Source of the DNA: an uncultured Pelagibacteraceae bacterium
GTDB lineage: Bacteria; Pseudomonadota; Alphaproteobacteria; Pelagibacterales; Pelagibacteraceae
NCBI GenBank assembly: GCA_902619595.1
Contig: CACNFE010000001.1
Span: 62,001-126,000, forward strand
Length of the DNA stretch: 64,000 nt
Direction of reading: 5' to 3'
Position 1 is the first letter of the stretch. Each line of letters begins with the position of its first letter. Shown one piece after another: positions 35,414 through 44,955 of the stretch. The notes under the pieces were generated by a model. It saw only the letters and a list, made by a program, of their open reading frames with translations. It had not been told where the DNA came from and made no database searches. The position numbers were made by a program, and so were the translations under genes.

Positions 35414-35962
35414 TTAGACTGGTTTAAAAGTCCCTAAAAGTAATCTGAAAGGTATTAGCATGACTAAAGTTACAAGTAGTTTAATCGCTAAATCTCCTAA
35501 AGATAATGTTAACCACGGTACACCGGTTGCATAAAATGATATTGAGAAGAACAAAAAAGTATCGACTGTGGATCCTATTATAGAGGAACTTAATGGTGCT
35601 ACATACCAACTTTTTTCTCTTAGTTTATCAAATATTTGTACATCTAAAAGTTGAGCTACAATAAAAGCTGTTCCAGAACCTATTGCAATCCTTACTGAAA
35701 TAAGATCAGAAAAATTTGTTGAAAAGAAAAGAGTAAAAGATATTCCAACCACAAAACCAAAGTAAACAATTTTTCTAGCTATTTGTTTTCCGTATGATCT
35801 ATTTGCTAAATCTGTAATTAAAAAGGCTATTGGATAAGTAAAGGCCCCGTAGGTAAGAATGTCTTGTAAACCATAATATTTTACTGGAAATTGGACTAGG
35901 TAATTAGAAGATAAAACTACTAACCCCATTAAAAAAGATAAGGCTATAAATACTCGACTCAT
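35414..35962 (-). CDS. yhhQ: queuosine precursor transporter (YhhQ/VUT family)
   Basis: The 182-residue membrane protein has about six helices and YhhQ-family features: TYPIAFLITDLANRSYGKQIARKIV, IASGTAFIVAQLLDVQIFD-like segment, and GSTVDTFLFFSISF. In E. coli YhhQ imports preQ0/preQ1 for queuosine in tRNA. No que genes are in the window, so salvage is an inference from the family. It lies 3 bases after rpmB on the same strand. Confidence 0.87.
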   Translation of the reverse strand: MSRVFIALSFLMGLVVLSSNYLVQFPVKYYGLQDILTYGAFTYPIAFLITDLANRSYGKQIARKIVYFGFVVGISFTLFFSTNFSDLISVRIAIGSGTAFIVAQLLDVQIFDKLREKSWYVAPLSSSIIGSTVDTFLFFSISFYATGVPWLTLSLGDLAIKLLVTLVMLIPFRLLLGTFKPV

Positions 35963-35965
35963 GTC

Positions 35966-36247
35966 TTATGCAGATTTGCTTAACAGACTTTTTTTTATTT
36001 TTTTTAATCTTGGAGATAAATCTCTTAATTTAGCTGATTTTACAAACTGATCAAAACTACCTTTCTTATCTACTGATCTAACTCCAGCATTTGAAACTGT
36101 TAGCCTTATATTTTTTTTTAAAAGATCACTTTTAAATCTTACTTTTTTTAAATTTGGAAGGAATCTTCTTTTTGTTTTATTATTAGCATGGCTTACTTTG
36201 TGACCCTTGAGGGGTATTTTTCCAGTTAATTCACATTTTTTAGACAT
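35966..36247 (-). CDS. rpmB: 50S ribosomal protein L28
   Basis: The 93-residue basic protein begins MSKKCELTGKIPLKGHKVSHANNKTKR, with the L28 signature and the long form found in alphaproteobacteria (RFLPNLKKVRF, LKKNIRLTVSNAGVRSVDKKG). It has a predicted promoter immediately upstream that would leave a leader of only about five bases. Confidence 0.96.
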   Translation of the reverse strand: MSKKCELTGKIPLKGHKVSHANNKTKRRFLPNLKKVRFKSDLLKKNIRLTVSNAGVRSVDKKGSFDQFVKSAKLRDLSPRLKKIKKSLLSKSA

Positions 36248-36258
36248 AAAAATATGAT

Positions 36259-36287
36259 TGTATAGGCTTAACTAAGTTACCAGTCAA
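36259..36287 (-). promoter_or_regulatory. predicted sigma-70-type promoter of rpmB
   Basis: On the minus strand TTGACT (36282-36287) and TATACA (36259-36264) are 17 bases apart, in the 42-base gap between pyrD and rpmB. The start site would fall near 36252, about 5 bases from the rpmB ATG, so the mRNA would be nearly leaderless. Confidence 0.6.
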
Positions 36288-36289
36288 GA

Positions 36290-37333
36290 TTATTTTTTAC
36301 TTCCTACTATCTCAGATATATTTGTTACACCTTGTTTTTTAAATATATTATTTAATTCTTCGCTTATTTTTTTTGCTATACCTGGTCCTCTATAAACCAT
36401 TCCGGTATATAATTGAATTAATGATGCGCCGTTTATTATTTTATCATACGCACTATCTGCTGAGTCCACTCCACCTACACCGATTATTTTGACTTTTTTT
36501 TCCAAATTTTTAAAAAACTTATTAATTATTAAATTTGATTTTTTTGCAATTGGCTTACCAGATAAACCACCTTTTTCTAATTTATTTATATTTTTTAAAA
36601 CATCTCTTGTTCTGTCACTTGTATTAGATACTATTATTGCGGGTATATTATATTTTAAAATTAATTTAGAAATTTTTTCTATTTCTTGATCGTTTATATC
36701 AGGTGAAATTTTTAGGACTGTAGGAATCGAGGTTTTTAATGACGTTTTTTCTTGTTCAATTGCTTGAAGCAAGTCATTTAATTCACTCTCATTATGAAAA
36801 CTTCTTAAATTTTCTGTATTAGGTGAAGAAATATTTATAGTTAGATAATCGGCCAATTCATAAAATTTTCGTAAACCAATAAGATAATCATTAATTCTAT
36901 CTTTTGTGTCTTTGTTTGGGCCTATATTTATTCCAAATAAACCTTTTGGAGGATTTAATCTGATTCTGGACTGAATTAGATCTGCACCTGAATTATTAAA
37001 TCCTAATCTATTTATTAAAGCTTCATCTTCTTCAAGCCGAAAAACTCTAGGTTTTGGATTTCCAGACTGCTTTAAAGGAGTGATCGTCCCCACCTCAACA
37101 AAACCAAATCCTAATCTAAAAATTGAATTATAAACTTCTGCATCTTTGTCAAAACCTGCTGCAAGACCAATTGGATTTGGTATTTTTTTATTGAATATTT
37201 CAGTCTCTATATGCTTAAAATTTTGCTTTTGATTTCTTGGCATTAAATTAAATTTTAAGGCTTGTATTGCTAAATTATGAGCAGTCTCTGGATCAAACTT
37301 AAATATAAATGGTCTTATTTTTCCAAACATCAC
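36290..37333 (-). CDS. pyrD: dihydroorotate dehydrogenase (quinone, class 2)
   Basis: The 347-residue enzyme has the class 2 N-terminal helical extension (FDPETAHNLAIQALKF). NPIGLAAGFDKDAEVYN, GFGFVEVGTITPLKQ.GNPKPRVFRL, GINIGPNK, INISSPNTENLR and the FMN site GVGGVDSADSAYDKI follow. It oxidises dihydroorotate to orotate at the membrane with quinone as acceptor. The start overlaps the lysS stop by 4 bases. Confidence 0.96.
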   Translation of the reverse strand: MMFGKIRPFIFKFDPETAHNLAIQALKFNLMPRNQKQNFKHIETEIFNKKIPNPIGLAAGFDKDAEVYNSIFRLGFGFVEVGTITPLKQSGNPKPRVFRLEEDEALINRLGFNNSGADLIQSRIRLNPPKGLFGINIGPNKDTKDRINDYLIGLRKFYELADYLTINISSPNTENLRSFHNESELNDLLQAIEQEKTSLKTSIPTVLKISPDINDQEIEKISKLILKYNIPAIIVSNTSDRTRDVLKNINKLEKGGLSGKPIAKKSNLIINKFFKNLEKKVKIIGVGGVDSADSAYDKIINGASLIQLYTGMVYRGPGIAKKISEELNNIFKKQGVTNISEIVGSKK

Positions 37334-38898
37334 ATTATCTTTTCTTTAATTAAATTTTGAGTCTCTTTCACGCCAAAAAAACTTATAAAGAACCCAATCC
37401 TTGGCCCATTTTCATCACCAAAAACAACTTCGTAAATTAATTTGAACCAATCTCTTAAATTATCTTTATAGCCATTTTCTTTACCAACAGAAAAAATTTT
37501 TGTCTGTATATCCTCTGGAGTCATTTTATCATTACATTCATCTAATGCTTTAACCAATGACATTAATACTTTTTTTTCATCGCTATTTGGAGTTTTATAT
37601 TTTTTATTAGGTGAAATAACATCTTTATAATACTTTATTGCATAATCTACTAGTTTATCAAATATTGGGAACTCTTTTTCGTTGAGATTTGTTTTATATT
37701 TTTTAACAAATTTCCATAGTAAATCTTTTGAGTCAGCATTACTTGTTTCAACAAGATTTAAAAGCATTGAGAAACTCATTATGTTATTTTCTTTAGGGAT
37801 ATTTCCATTATGCACATGCCAAACTGGGTTCATTAATTTTTGAAGTTCGTTTTGTTTTTTTCCCTTTTCAATAAACTCGAGGTATTCATCTACTGCTTTT
37901 GGAACTATTTCTTTATAAAGTTTTTTAGCCCTTTTTGGGTTTTGATACATAAATAATGATAAACTTTCAGGTGAGGCATAGTTTAACCATTCATCTATTG
38001 TAATTCCATTTCCTTTTGATTTTGATATTTTTTCACCCTTTTCGTCTAAAAAAAGCTCATAAGCGAAACCACTGGGATTTTTTTTTCCAATTAGCTTAAT
38101 TATTTTAGAAGATAAGATTGCACTTTCAATTAAATCCTTCCCGTACATTTCAAAATCAACATCAAGAGCATACCACCTCATTGCCCAATCGACTTTCCAT
38201 TGAAGTTTACAATTTCCATCCAAAATACTTTTTTCTAATTTTTTTCCATTATTGTTAAAAATGATTTTTGATTTTTTTTCATCAATTTCTAGAACGGGTA
38301 TTTCTAATACTTTGTTTGTTTCCGGACAAATCGGTAAAAATGGGGAATAGGTTTTTTGTCTCTCCTTTCCTAATGTTGGTAAAATAATTGACATGATGCC
38401 ATCATAATTTTTTAAAATTAATTTTAAAGTTTCGTTAAAAATTCCATTTCTATAAAGTTCAGTTGAACTTTTAAATGTATACTTAAAATTAAATTCGTTT
38501 AAAAATTTTTTTAGTAATTCATTGTTATGTTCCCCAAAACTTTTATATTTTTGAAAAGGATCGGGAACACTAGTTAATGGTTTATGCAAATTATCTTCTA
38601 AAATTTTTATATTAGGTATATTGTCTGGTATTTTTCTTAATCCATCCATATCATCAGAAAATGTAATTATTTCTTTTGGTATTTCGGTAATTTTATCAAG
38701 GGCATTTACCACCATAGAGGTTCTGGCAACTTCCCCAAAAGTTCCAATATGTGGTAAGCCGCTTGGGCCATACCCAGTTTGTAAAATAATTTTCCCTTTT
38801 TTCTCTATATATGCTTTTCTTTCTCTAAGGATTTTTTTAGCCTCAAGAAAAGGCCATGCTGCAGTTTTTTCTAAATTTTCTTTATCTATCACAAACAA
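37330..38898 (-). CDS. lysS: lysyl-tRNA synthetase, class I
   Basis: The 522-residue protein is a class I (archaeal-type) LysRS, not the class II form. The HIGH motif is HIGT at 50-53 in GYGPSGLPHIGTFGE, and the KMSKS motif is KISKSKGNG near residue 290. The alpha-helical C-terminal anticodon-binding part is full length. Class I LysRS is known from many alphaproteobacteria. It heads the leftward run with pyrD, rpmB and yhhQ. Confidence 0.94.
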   Translation of the reverse strand: MFVIDKENLEKTAAWPFLEAKKILRERKAYIEKKGKIILQTGYGPSGLPHIGTFGEVARTSMVVNALDKITEIPKEIITFSDDMDGLRKIPDNIPNIKILEDNLHKPLTSVPDPFQKYKSFGEHNNELLKKFLNEFNFKYTFKSSTELYRNGIFNETLKLILKNYDGIMSIILPTLGKERQKTYSPFLPICPETNKVLEIPVLEIDEKKSKIIFNNNGKKLEKSILDGNCKLQWKVDWAMRWYALDVDFEMYGKDLIESAILSSKIIKLIGKKNPSGFAYELFLDEKGEKISKSKGNGITIDEWLNYASPESLSLFMYQNPKRAKKLYKEIVPKAVDEYLEFIEKGKKQNELQKLMNPVWHVHNGNIPKENNIMSFSMLLNLVETSNADSKDLLWKFVKKYKTNLNEKEFPIFDKLVDYAIKYYKDVISPNKKYKTPNSDEKKVLMSLVKALDECNDKMTPEDIQTKIFSVGKENGYKDNLRDWFKLIYEVVFGDENGPRIGFFISFFGVKETQNLIKEKIM

Positions 38899-38980
38899 TC
38901 TTAAAAATTCGTATATTTAGTACTTTTATTAATTCTTATAATGTTGAAATTTATTTACCATAAAATAATGTTCAAACAAA

Positions 38981-40426
38981 ATGTCCAATTATAAAACAGT
39001 TTTTTTTACACTAGGTATTTTACAGATAATACTTGGAATTTTTATGATTATTCCAATAACTGTACAATTTATATTTGGTGAATTTGACTCATCATTTATC
39101 CTAGCCTTAATTATCACCATTATATTTGGGACACTTTTTATTATTACAAATTTAGATTACGATAAAAAACTGGACCTGCAACAAGCTTTTTTACTTACCT
39201 CTTTATCTTGGATTACAGTTGCAATTTTTGGATCACTTCCAATTTTTTTTTCAAGTTTAGACTTATCTTTTACAGACTCATTTTTTGAAAGTATGTCAGG
39301 TATAACTACGACAGGTTCAACTATAATTGCAAATCTTGAAAGTGCACCAAAAAGTATATTGCTTTGGAGAGCTATACTTCAGTGGTTAGGAGGGATTGGT
39401 ATAATCGTTATGGCAATAACTCTTATGCCAATAATGAACGTTGGTGGAATGCTATTATTTAAAGTTCTTAATACAGACTCCTCAAATGAAATTTTGCCAT
39501 CTTCTAAAGAAATATCGATAAAACTTATTCTGATTTATTTAGGTTTAACATTTGCTTGCAGTTTTTCTTATAAGATATTTGGAATGAATATTTTTGACAG
39601 TATTACTCACTCGATGACAACCATAGCGACTGGTGGTTTTTCAAATTACAACCAATCTATTGGTCATTTTAATAGTGCTAAAATTGAGTTTACTTCAATT
39701 ATTTTTATTTTAATGGGTAGTATTCCATTTATTGCTTACGTGAAATTTATTAATGGAAATCGTAAAATATTTATCAATGATACCCAAATTCAGACTTTTA
39801 TAAAATTAATTTTAATATCTATTTTAATCTTATTTCTTTATTTATTTTTAAAAAATGGGAAAGTAGTATTCCTAGACTTTCGATCAATTATTTTCAATAT
39901 TGTATCTATATTAACAGGAACAGGTTATGTATCTGGAAATTATGATAAATGGGGAAGTTTCCCACTTCTATATTTTTTAATTTTAATGTTTATTGGTGGG
40001 TGCGCTGGATCAACTACGTGTGGTATAAAAATTTTCAGAGTTCAAATACTTTATAAATTTGTTGTTAATCAATTGAAAAAATTTATTTATCCAAGAGGTA
40101 TATTTGTTATAAAATATGAAAGTAGCACTGTTAACGATAAGTTTTTAGCATCAATAATTTCTTTTATTTTTTTGTACATTATAATTTTTTTTATAATAAC
40201 AGCATTATTATCTTTAACTGGGCTTGATTTTATTACCTCAATTTCTGGAGCAGCAACTTCAATATCAAATGTTGGTCCAGGATTGGGTTCTGTAATAGGA
40301 TCTAATGGTAATTTTTCTAGTTTACCAGATTTATCTAAATGGGTATTAAGTATAGGAATGATATTAGGAAGATTGGAATTATTCGCGATTTTAATTCTAT
40401 TTCTTCCTTCATTTTGGAAAAAATGA
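38981..40426 (+). CDS. trkH: Trk-type potassium uptake protein TrkH
   Basis: The 481-residue membrane protein has four M1-P-M2-like repeats. Selectivity-loop glycines are visible in SMSGITTTGSTI, TTIATGGFSNYN, LTGTGYVSG and ISNVGPGLG. TrkH forms the K+ channel subunit that works with TrkA, which is absent from the window. The start of the downstream AmpG-like gene overlaps the stop in an ATGA arrangement. Confidence 0.93.
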   Translation: MSNYKTVFFTLGILQIILGIFMIIPITVQFIFGEFDSSFILALIITIIFGTLFIITNLDYDKKLDLQQAFLLTSLSWITVAIFGSLPIFFSSLDLSFTDSFFESMSGITTTGSTIIANLESAPKSILLWRAILQWLGGIGIIVMAITLMPIMNVGGMLLFKVLNTDSSNEILPSSKEISIKLILIYLGLTFACSFSYKIFGMNIFDSITHSMTTIATGGFSNYNQSIGHFNSAKIEFTSIIFILMGSIPFIAYVKFINGNRKIFINDTQIQTFIKLILISILILFLYLFLKNGKVVFLDFRSIIFNIVSILTGTGYVSGNYDKWGSFPLLYFLILMFIGGCAGSTTCGIKIFRVQILYKFVVNQLKKFIYPRGIFVIKYESSTVNDKFLASIISFIFLYIIIFFIITALLSLTGLDFITSISGAATSISNVGPGLGSVIGSNGNFSSLPDLSKWVLSIGMILGRLELFAILILFLPSFWKK

Positions 40427-41799
40427 TCACTTTTAAAAAGCATAAAAAATTTTCAGATCTTTTTACCTATTATTTTGAAAAGAGAATGATTAAAATTTTA
40501 CTTCTTGGGGCGATAAGTGGATTTCCTTGGGTAATTATTGGAAGTAGCTTGAGCTTATGGTTAAAAGAAGATGGCCTATCAAGAACAACCATTGGATGGG
40601 CAGGCTTAATTTTTGCCGTTTATGCTTTTAATTACCTCTGGGCTCCTTTAATTGATCGAATATATATTCCATTCTTAACAAAAAAAATCGGACATAGAAA
40701 ATCTTGGATATTTTTGATGCAAACAATGATTTTGATTTGTTTGCTTCTCTGGAGTTTAATAGATCCAACTTACAACTTAACCTTCGTTATTGGAATTGGC
40801 TTAGTAATTGCCATTGCCTCCTCAACTCAAGATATAACAGTAGATGCTCTAAGAATTGAACAAATTTCAAAAAATGAGAAAGAATTAATGGCAGCTGGTG
40901 CTGCTGTTGCAGTAGTGGGTTGGTGGACAGGTTACAAACTCGGAGGGGTGATAGCTTTAAATTTAGCAGAATATTTTGAAAATCTAGGTATCATTAACTA
41001 CTGGCAAATGTCCTTTGTTGGTCTTGGTTTAATAGTGATATTATTAAATATCGGACTTCTTTTTATAAAAGAAAAAGATTTTAATTCAAAAAAGAATAAT
41101 CAAAACCAGTTAGATAAAAAGATAATAAAAAGTTTTAAAGTAAATAATATACTTGTAAGAATTACAGCTTGGATTTCATCAACAATTTCTGGACCACTAA
41201 TCAATTTTTTTAAGAAAAATGGTTTTAAAATAGCTCTTAGTATTTTATGTTTTATTTTTTTATTTAAGATAGGTGAGGCATTTTTGGGAAGGATGTCGGT
41301 TATTTTTTATAAAGAAATAGGTTTTTCTAAATCTGATATTGCATTGTATTCAAAAACTTTTGGATGGGTTACGACTGTCATTTTCACATTATTAGGAGGC
41401 CTGTTTGCAATAAGATCAGGTGTAATAAAGTCAATGTTTTTTGCTGGAATATTAATGGCTTCGACAAACCTTCTTTTTACAATACTTGCCTGGAGTGAAA
41501 AATCTTATTTCCTATTTGCATTAGCCGTAATTCTTGATGATGTTGCAGCAGCATTTGCAACTGTTGCTTTTGTTGCTTTCATATCTCTTCTAGTTGATCG
41601 AAATTATACAGCTACCCAGTATGCACTTTTAGCATCTATTGGTACCGCTGGGAGGACGAGTCTTGCATCTTCCTCGGGTGCTTTAGTAGATTGGTTGAAT
41701 GGAGATTGGGGAACTTTTTTTATTATAACTGCTTTAATGGTAATACCATCACTGTTCTTACTTTACAAAATAAAAGATAAAATAAATTTAAATGACTAA
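40423..41799 (+). CDS. ampG: AmpG-like MFS permease
   Basis: From the ATG at 40423, which overlaps the trkH stop (ATGA), the product is 458 residues with about 12-14 helices. AmpG features are LLLGAISGFPWVIIGSSL, LSRTTIGWAGLIFAVYAFNYLWAPLIDR, GHRKSWI and ASSTQDITVDALRIE. AmpG imports GlcNAc-anhydroMurNAc muropeptides. The following gene encodes a cytoplasmic-looking NlpC/P60 peptidase, which supports muropeptide recycling. An earlier ATG (40339) would lie within trkH. Confidence 0.87.
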   Translation: MITFKKHKKFSDLFTYYFEKRMIKILLLGAISGFPWVIIGSSLSLWLKEDGLSRTTIGWAGLIFAVYAFNYLWAPLIDRIYIPFLTKKIGHRKSWIFLMQTMILICLLLWSLIDPTYNLTFVIGIGLVIAIASSTQDITVDALRIEQISKNEKELMAAGAAVAVVGWWTGYKLGGVIALNLAEYFENLGIINYWQMSFVGLGLIVILLNIGLLFIKEKDFNSKKNNQNQLDKKIIKSFKVNNILVRITAWISSTISGPLINFFKKNGFKIALSILCFIFLFKIGEAFLGRMSVIFYKEIGFSKSDIALYSKTFGWVTTVIFTLLGGLFAIRSGVIKSMFFAGILMASTNLLFTILAWSEKSYFLFALAVILDDVAAAFATVAFVAFISLLVDRNYTATQYALLASIGTAGRTSLASSSGALVDWLNGDWGTFFIITALMVIPSLFLLYKIKDKINLND

Positions 41800-42541
41800 A
41801 TACTGTTCTCAAGCAATAACTAAAAATATTTATAAATCTAATTCTGAAAAATCGGAAATAACTTCACAAATTTTATATGGAGAAAATTTTAAAATTATAT
41901 CAAAAAGTGCAAATTGGCTCAAAATTAGTTCCTCTTTTGATAACTATAGAGGATTTATAAGAAATAATAATTACATAAAAGTAGTAAAAAACACACATAA
42001 ATGTTTTAATTTGAAAACAAGGATTTATAAAATTAATAAATCAAAAAATTTTATCAAAACAAAATTTTTTTTACCATTTAATAGTAGAATTAAAGTAATT
42101 AGCGTTAAAAAGAACTTTGTAGAATTCCAAAAAAACAGATGGCTCAAAAAAAAATATTTAAAAAAAATAGGTCATAAAGAAAGAGATTTTTTCAAAATTT
42201 TAAAAAAATTTAATAATATTAAATATGTTTGGGGCGGAAAGTCTTACAAAGGTATAGATTGTTCTGCTTTAATTCAGCTATATTATCAATATAATAATGA
42301 ATATTTTCCAAGAGATACAAAAGATCAAATTAAAACTAAAAAAGGTAAAAAAAGTCTAACTAAATTTCAAAAAGGTAATATTATTTATTGGAAAGGACAT
42401 GTCGCAGTATGTATAAATTCAGAAAAATTAATACATGCTTATGGGCCTATGAAAAAAGTTATAATTATGAGTACACATGAAACAATAGAAAGAATATATA
42501 AAACAGCAAAGCTTAAGGTAAAAAAAATCACGAAAATTTAA
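41792..42541 (+). CDS. NlpC/P60-family cysteine peptidase with SH3-like domains
   Basis: The 249-residue protein has two SH3-like segments (residues about 5-125) and a C-terminal NlpC/P60 domain with the catalytic Cys157 in GIDCSALI, His203 in KGHVAV and His215 in IHAYG. No signal peptide or membrane segment is seen at MTKYCSQAIT, so it should act in the cytoplasm, like YkfC enzymes that trim L-Ala-D-Glu-DAP peptides. It overlaps the AmpG-like gene by 8 bases. Confidence 0.87.
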   Translation: MTKYCSQAITKNIYKSNSEKSEITSQILYGENFKIISKSANWLKISSSFDNYRGFIRNNNYIKVVKNTHKCFNLKTRIYKINKSKNFIKTKFFLPFNSRIKVISVKKNFVEFQKNRWLKKKYLKKIGHKERDFFKILKKFNNIKYVWGGKSYKGIDCSALIQLYYQYNNEYFPRDTKDQIKTKKGKKSLTKFQKGNIIYWKGHVAVCINSEKLIHAYGPMKKVIIMSTHETIERIYKTAKLKVKKITKI

Positions 42542-44059
42542 ATGGATTTACAAGAAAAATTCAACATTCTATTAACAAAATTTAATCTTGGTAAGTTTGA
42601 CGAAGTTATTTTTGAGGCTACTTTAATGTCAAAAAAATATCCAGCTCAAGAGGTATTTATAAATCTGTTATCACTTTCCTACCAGGCAAAAGGTGAATTC
42701 AATAAATCAATATTAATTTTAGAAGAAGCGTTAAAAAAAGGTAAAAAAAACTTTAATTTTTGGAATAATTTGGGTTTGGGTTATCTTAAAATAAAAAATT
42801 TTAATAAAGCAGAGGAGTGTTTAATTGAAGCAAATAAATTGAATCCAAAATTTATAAATACTTTAAATAATTTGGGAAATTTATATGTTGAATTAAATAA
42901 TTTTGATAAAGCAGAGCTTTTTTTTAAAAAGGCATTAGAAATCAATGATAAAATAATAGAAACAAACTACAATCTAGCTACACTTTTACAATCAGTGGGT
43001 AGAATTGAAGATGCTAAGAATTTTTATAACAAAACATTGGATATAAACGAGAACTTTACTAGAGCTGATTTTGGTTTAGCAATGTTAGAAAAGTATGATT
43101 CTTCAAATAACCACATTAAAATTATGGAAAGTAAAACAAATAAAGAATTACATAAATCTAGCTATAAAGATTTATATTTTGCATTAGGAAAAGTTTATGA
43201 AGATATCGGCGATTTTGATAAATCCTTTTTGTATATAAAAAAAGGTAATGACATTAAAAAAGAGATTACGAATTATCAAATTGAAAAAGATAAAAAATTA
43301 TTTGAGGAAATAATTTCCTTTCAAGAAAAAAACGAACTAAATAACAATTCAAAAGAAAATATGAAGAATGTAATATTCATACTTGGAATGCCAAGAACAG
43401 GAACATCAATGGTTGAACAAATTATATCAAATCACAGCGAAGTAGAAGGAGGTGGTGAAATCAGTTTACTCTCATTTTACCTTGATAAATTTTTTAATAA
43501 TAAAAATAAAAATCTGGACATAAATGAACATTTAAATTTAATTAAAAAAGAATATTTGAATTATTTAAATAAAATAACAAAATCAAAAATCATAACTGAT
43601 AAAGCTCCTCTAAATTTCAGATGGATAGGAATAATAAAATATCTATTTCCGAATTGTAAAATTATACACTGTAAACGAGACCCCTTAGAGAGTAGTTGGT
43701 CAATCTTTAAAAATGAATTTGAAAGAGGTATGTTTTTTTCAAACACATTCGAAGATATTGCAGAGTTTTATCATTTATATAAAAATTTAATGGATTATTG
43801 GAAAAAAAAATTTGATGACAATATTTTTGACTTAAATTATGAGGATTTAATTAATGATCCAGAAAATAAAATAAAAGAAATAATTAGTTACTGCGGTCTG
43901 AATTGGCAAGATAATTGTTTAGAATTTTATAAAAATAAAAAATCTATTAAAACTGTTAGTTTTATGCAGGCTAGAAAACCTATTTACAAAGATTCTTTGA
44001 AGGGATCAAGTAAGTTTAAAAAACATTTAAATCAACTTGAAAAGTTACTTAAAACCTAA
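42542..44059 (+). CDS. TPR-sulfotransferase fusion protein
   Basis: The 505-residue protein has about six tetratricopeptide repeats in the first 240 residues (NNLGLGYLKIKNFNKAEECL; NNLGNLYVELNNFDKAELFF) and a C-terminal sulfotransferase domain. The PAPS 5'-phosphosulfate loop is GMPRTGTS at 282-289, and the 3'-phosphate region is CKRDPLESSWSIFKNEF near 378-394. The acceptor may be a glycan, lipid or tyrosyl protein; nothing in the sequence decides. It is the last gene of the run with trkH, ampG-like and NlpC/P60 genes, and abuts convergent tyrA with a 4-base overlap. Confidence 0.88.
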   Translation: MDLQEKFNILLTKFNLGKFDEVIFEATLMSKKYPAQEVFINLLSLSYQAKGEFNKSILILEEALKKGKKNFNFWNNLGLGYLKIKNFNKAEECLIEANKLNPKFINTLNNLGNLYVELNNFDKAELFFKKALEINDKIIETNYNLATLLQSVGRIEDAKNFYNKTLDINENFTRADFGLAMLEKYDSSNNHIKIMESKTNKELHKSSYKDLYFALGKVYEDIGDFDKSFLYIKKGNDIKKEITNYQIEKDKKLFEEIISFQEKNELNNNSKENMKNVIFILGMPRTGTSMVEQIISNHSEVEGGGEISLLSFYLDKFFNNKNKNLDINEHLNLIKKEYLNYLNKITKSKIITDKAPLNFRWIGIIKYLFPNCKIIHCKRDPLESSWSIFKNEFERGMFFSNTFEDIAEFYHLYKNLMDYWKKKFDDNIFDLNYEDLINDPENKIKEIISYCGLNWQDNCLEFYKNKKSIKTVSFMQARKPIYKDSLKGSSKFKKHLNQLEKLLKT

Positions 44060-44955
44060 TTTCTTCCAAAATCTGGTTTGTTAATATCTTGTTTTAATTT
44101 AATTATTTTTTGACGAACTTTTTTTGCGTCTTTCAATTTTCTAATAATGACTTTATTATTATTACCCTGAATATTACGTTTAAAGGATTTTAAATTTTTT
44201 ATAAATAAATCTATAACTTGAGATATATTTTTTTTGTTACTAAAAAATATGTCTCTCCACATTATCTCGTTAGATGCGGCTATTCTAGAGAAATCCCTAA
44301 GTCCACCAGCGCTAAAGTTTAATAAATTGTATCTCTTTCTTTTTTCAAATTCTGTAGCGGTTTGGATTAAGTTATAAGCAATAAGATGGGGTAAATGACT
44401 TGTTAGTGAAAATATTATGTCATGCTTTTTTGCATCCATAATAACAACTTTTGAACCAAGCTTTTTCCAAAATTTAGATAAGACTTTTAATTTATTTTTA
44501 TCAGTTTTTTTTTCTTTAATAAGTATACACCACCTATCATTAAATAAATTTGCATCACCATGTTCTGGACCACTTACCTCTGAACCAGAGATTGGATGAC
44601 TTGATATCCATGATATTCCTCTCTTTAATTTTTTTTTTGCAATTTTATAATTATTTTCTTTTGATGATCCAACATCTGTAAGAATTGTTTTATGGCTTAA
44701 TTTTTTATTAATATCTCCAATAATTTTTTCATATTCTGACAGGTGGGTTGCAATTATAATAAGATCCATATCAGAGATTATATTTTTAAAGTTTTCGACA
44801 ATTTTAAACTTACTTTTTATCTTTTTTAATTTTTTAACATTGGTAATAGATTTTTCTTTGACAAAAATATTTTTCGCAATTTTATTTTTTGATGATGCTC
44901 TGAGAATTGATGACCCGATTAGCCCACAACCAATTATTAAAAGATTATTTATCAT
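44056..44955 (-). CDS. tyrA: prephenate/arogenate dehydrogenase
   Basis: The 299-residue NAD(P) enzyme has a Rossmann start (LIIGCGLIGSSILRAS), TDVGSSKENN, and the active His block SHPISGSEVSGPEHGD, then SLTSHLPHLIAYNL. It oxidatively decarboxylates prephenate or arogenate for tyrosine. No ACT domain is attached, so feedback control through that route is not expected. The start overlaps the hisC stop by one base. Confidence 0.93.
   Translation of the reverse strand: MINNLLIIGCGLIGSSILRASSKNKIAKNIFVKEKSITNVKKLKKIKSKFKIVENFKNIISDMDLIIIATHLSEYEKIIGDINKKLSHKTILTDVGSSKENNYKIAKKKLKRGISWISSHPISGSEVSGPEHGDANLFNDRWCILIKEKKTDKNKLKVLSKFWKKLGSKVVIMDAKKHDIIFSLTSHLPHLIAYNLIQTATEFEKRKRYNLLNFSAGGLRDFSRIAASNEIMWRDIFFSNKKNISQVIDLFIKNLKSFKRNIQGNNNKVIIRKLKDAKKVRQKIIKLKQDINKPDFGRN

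Noticed and set aside
40339-40422. Longer N-terminus for the AmpG-like permease
   Set aside because: It would lie entirely within the end of trkH; the ATGA overlap at 40423 is a more typical translational junction and starts just before the first helix.
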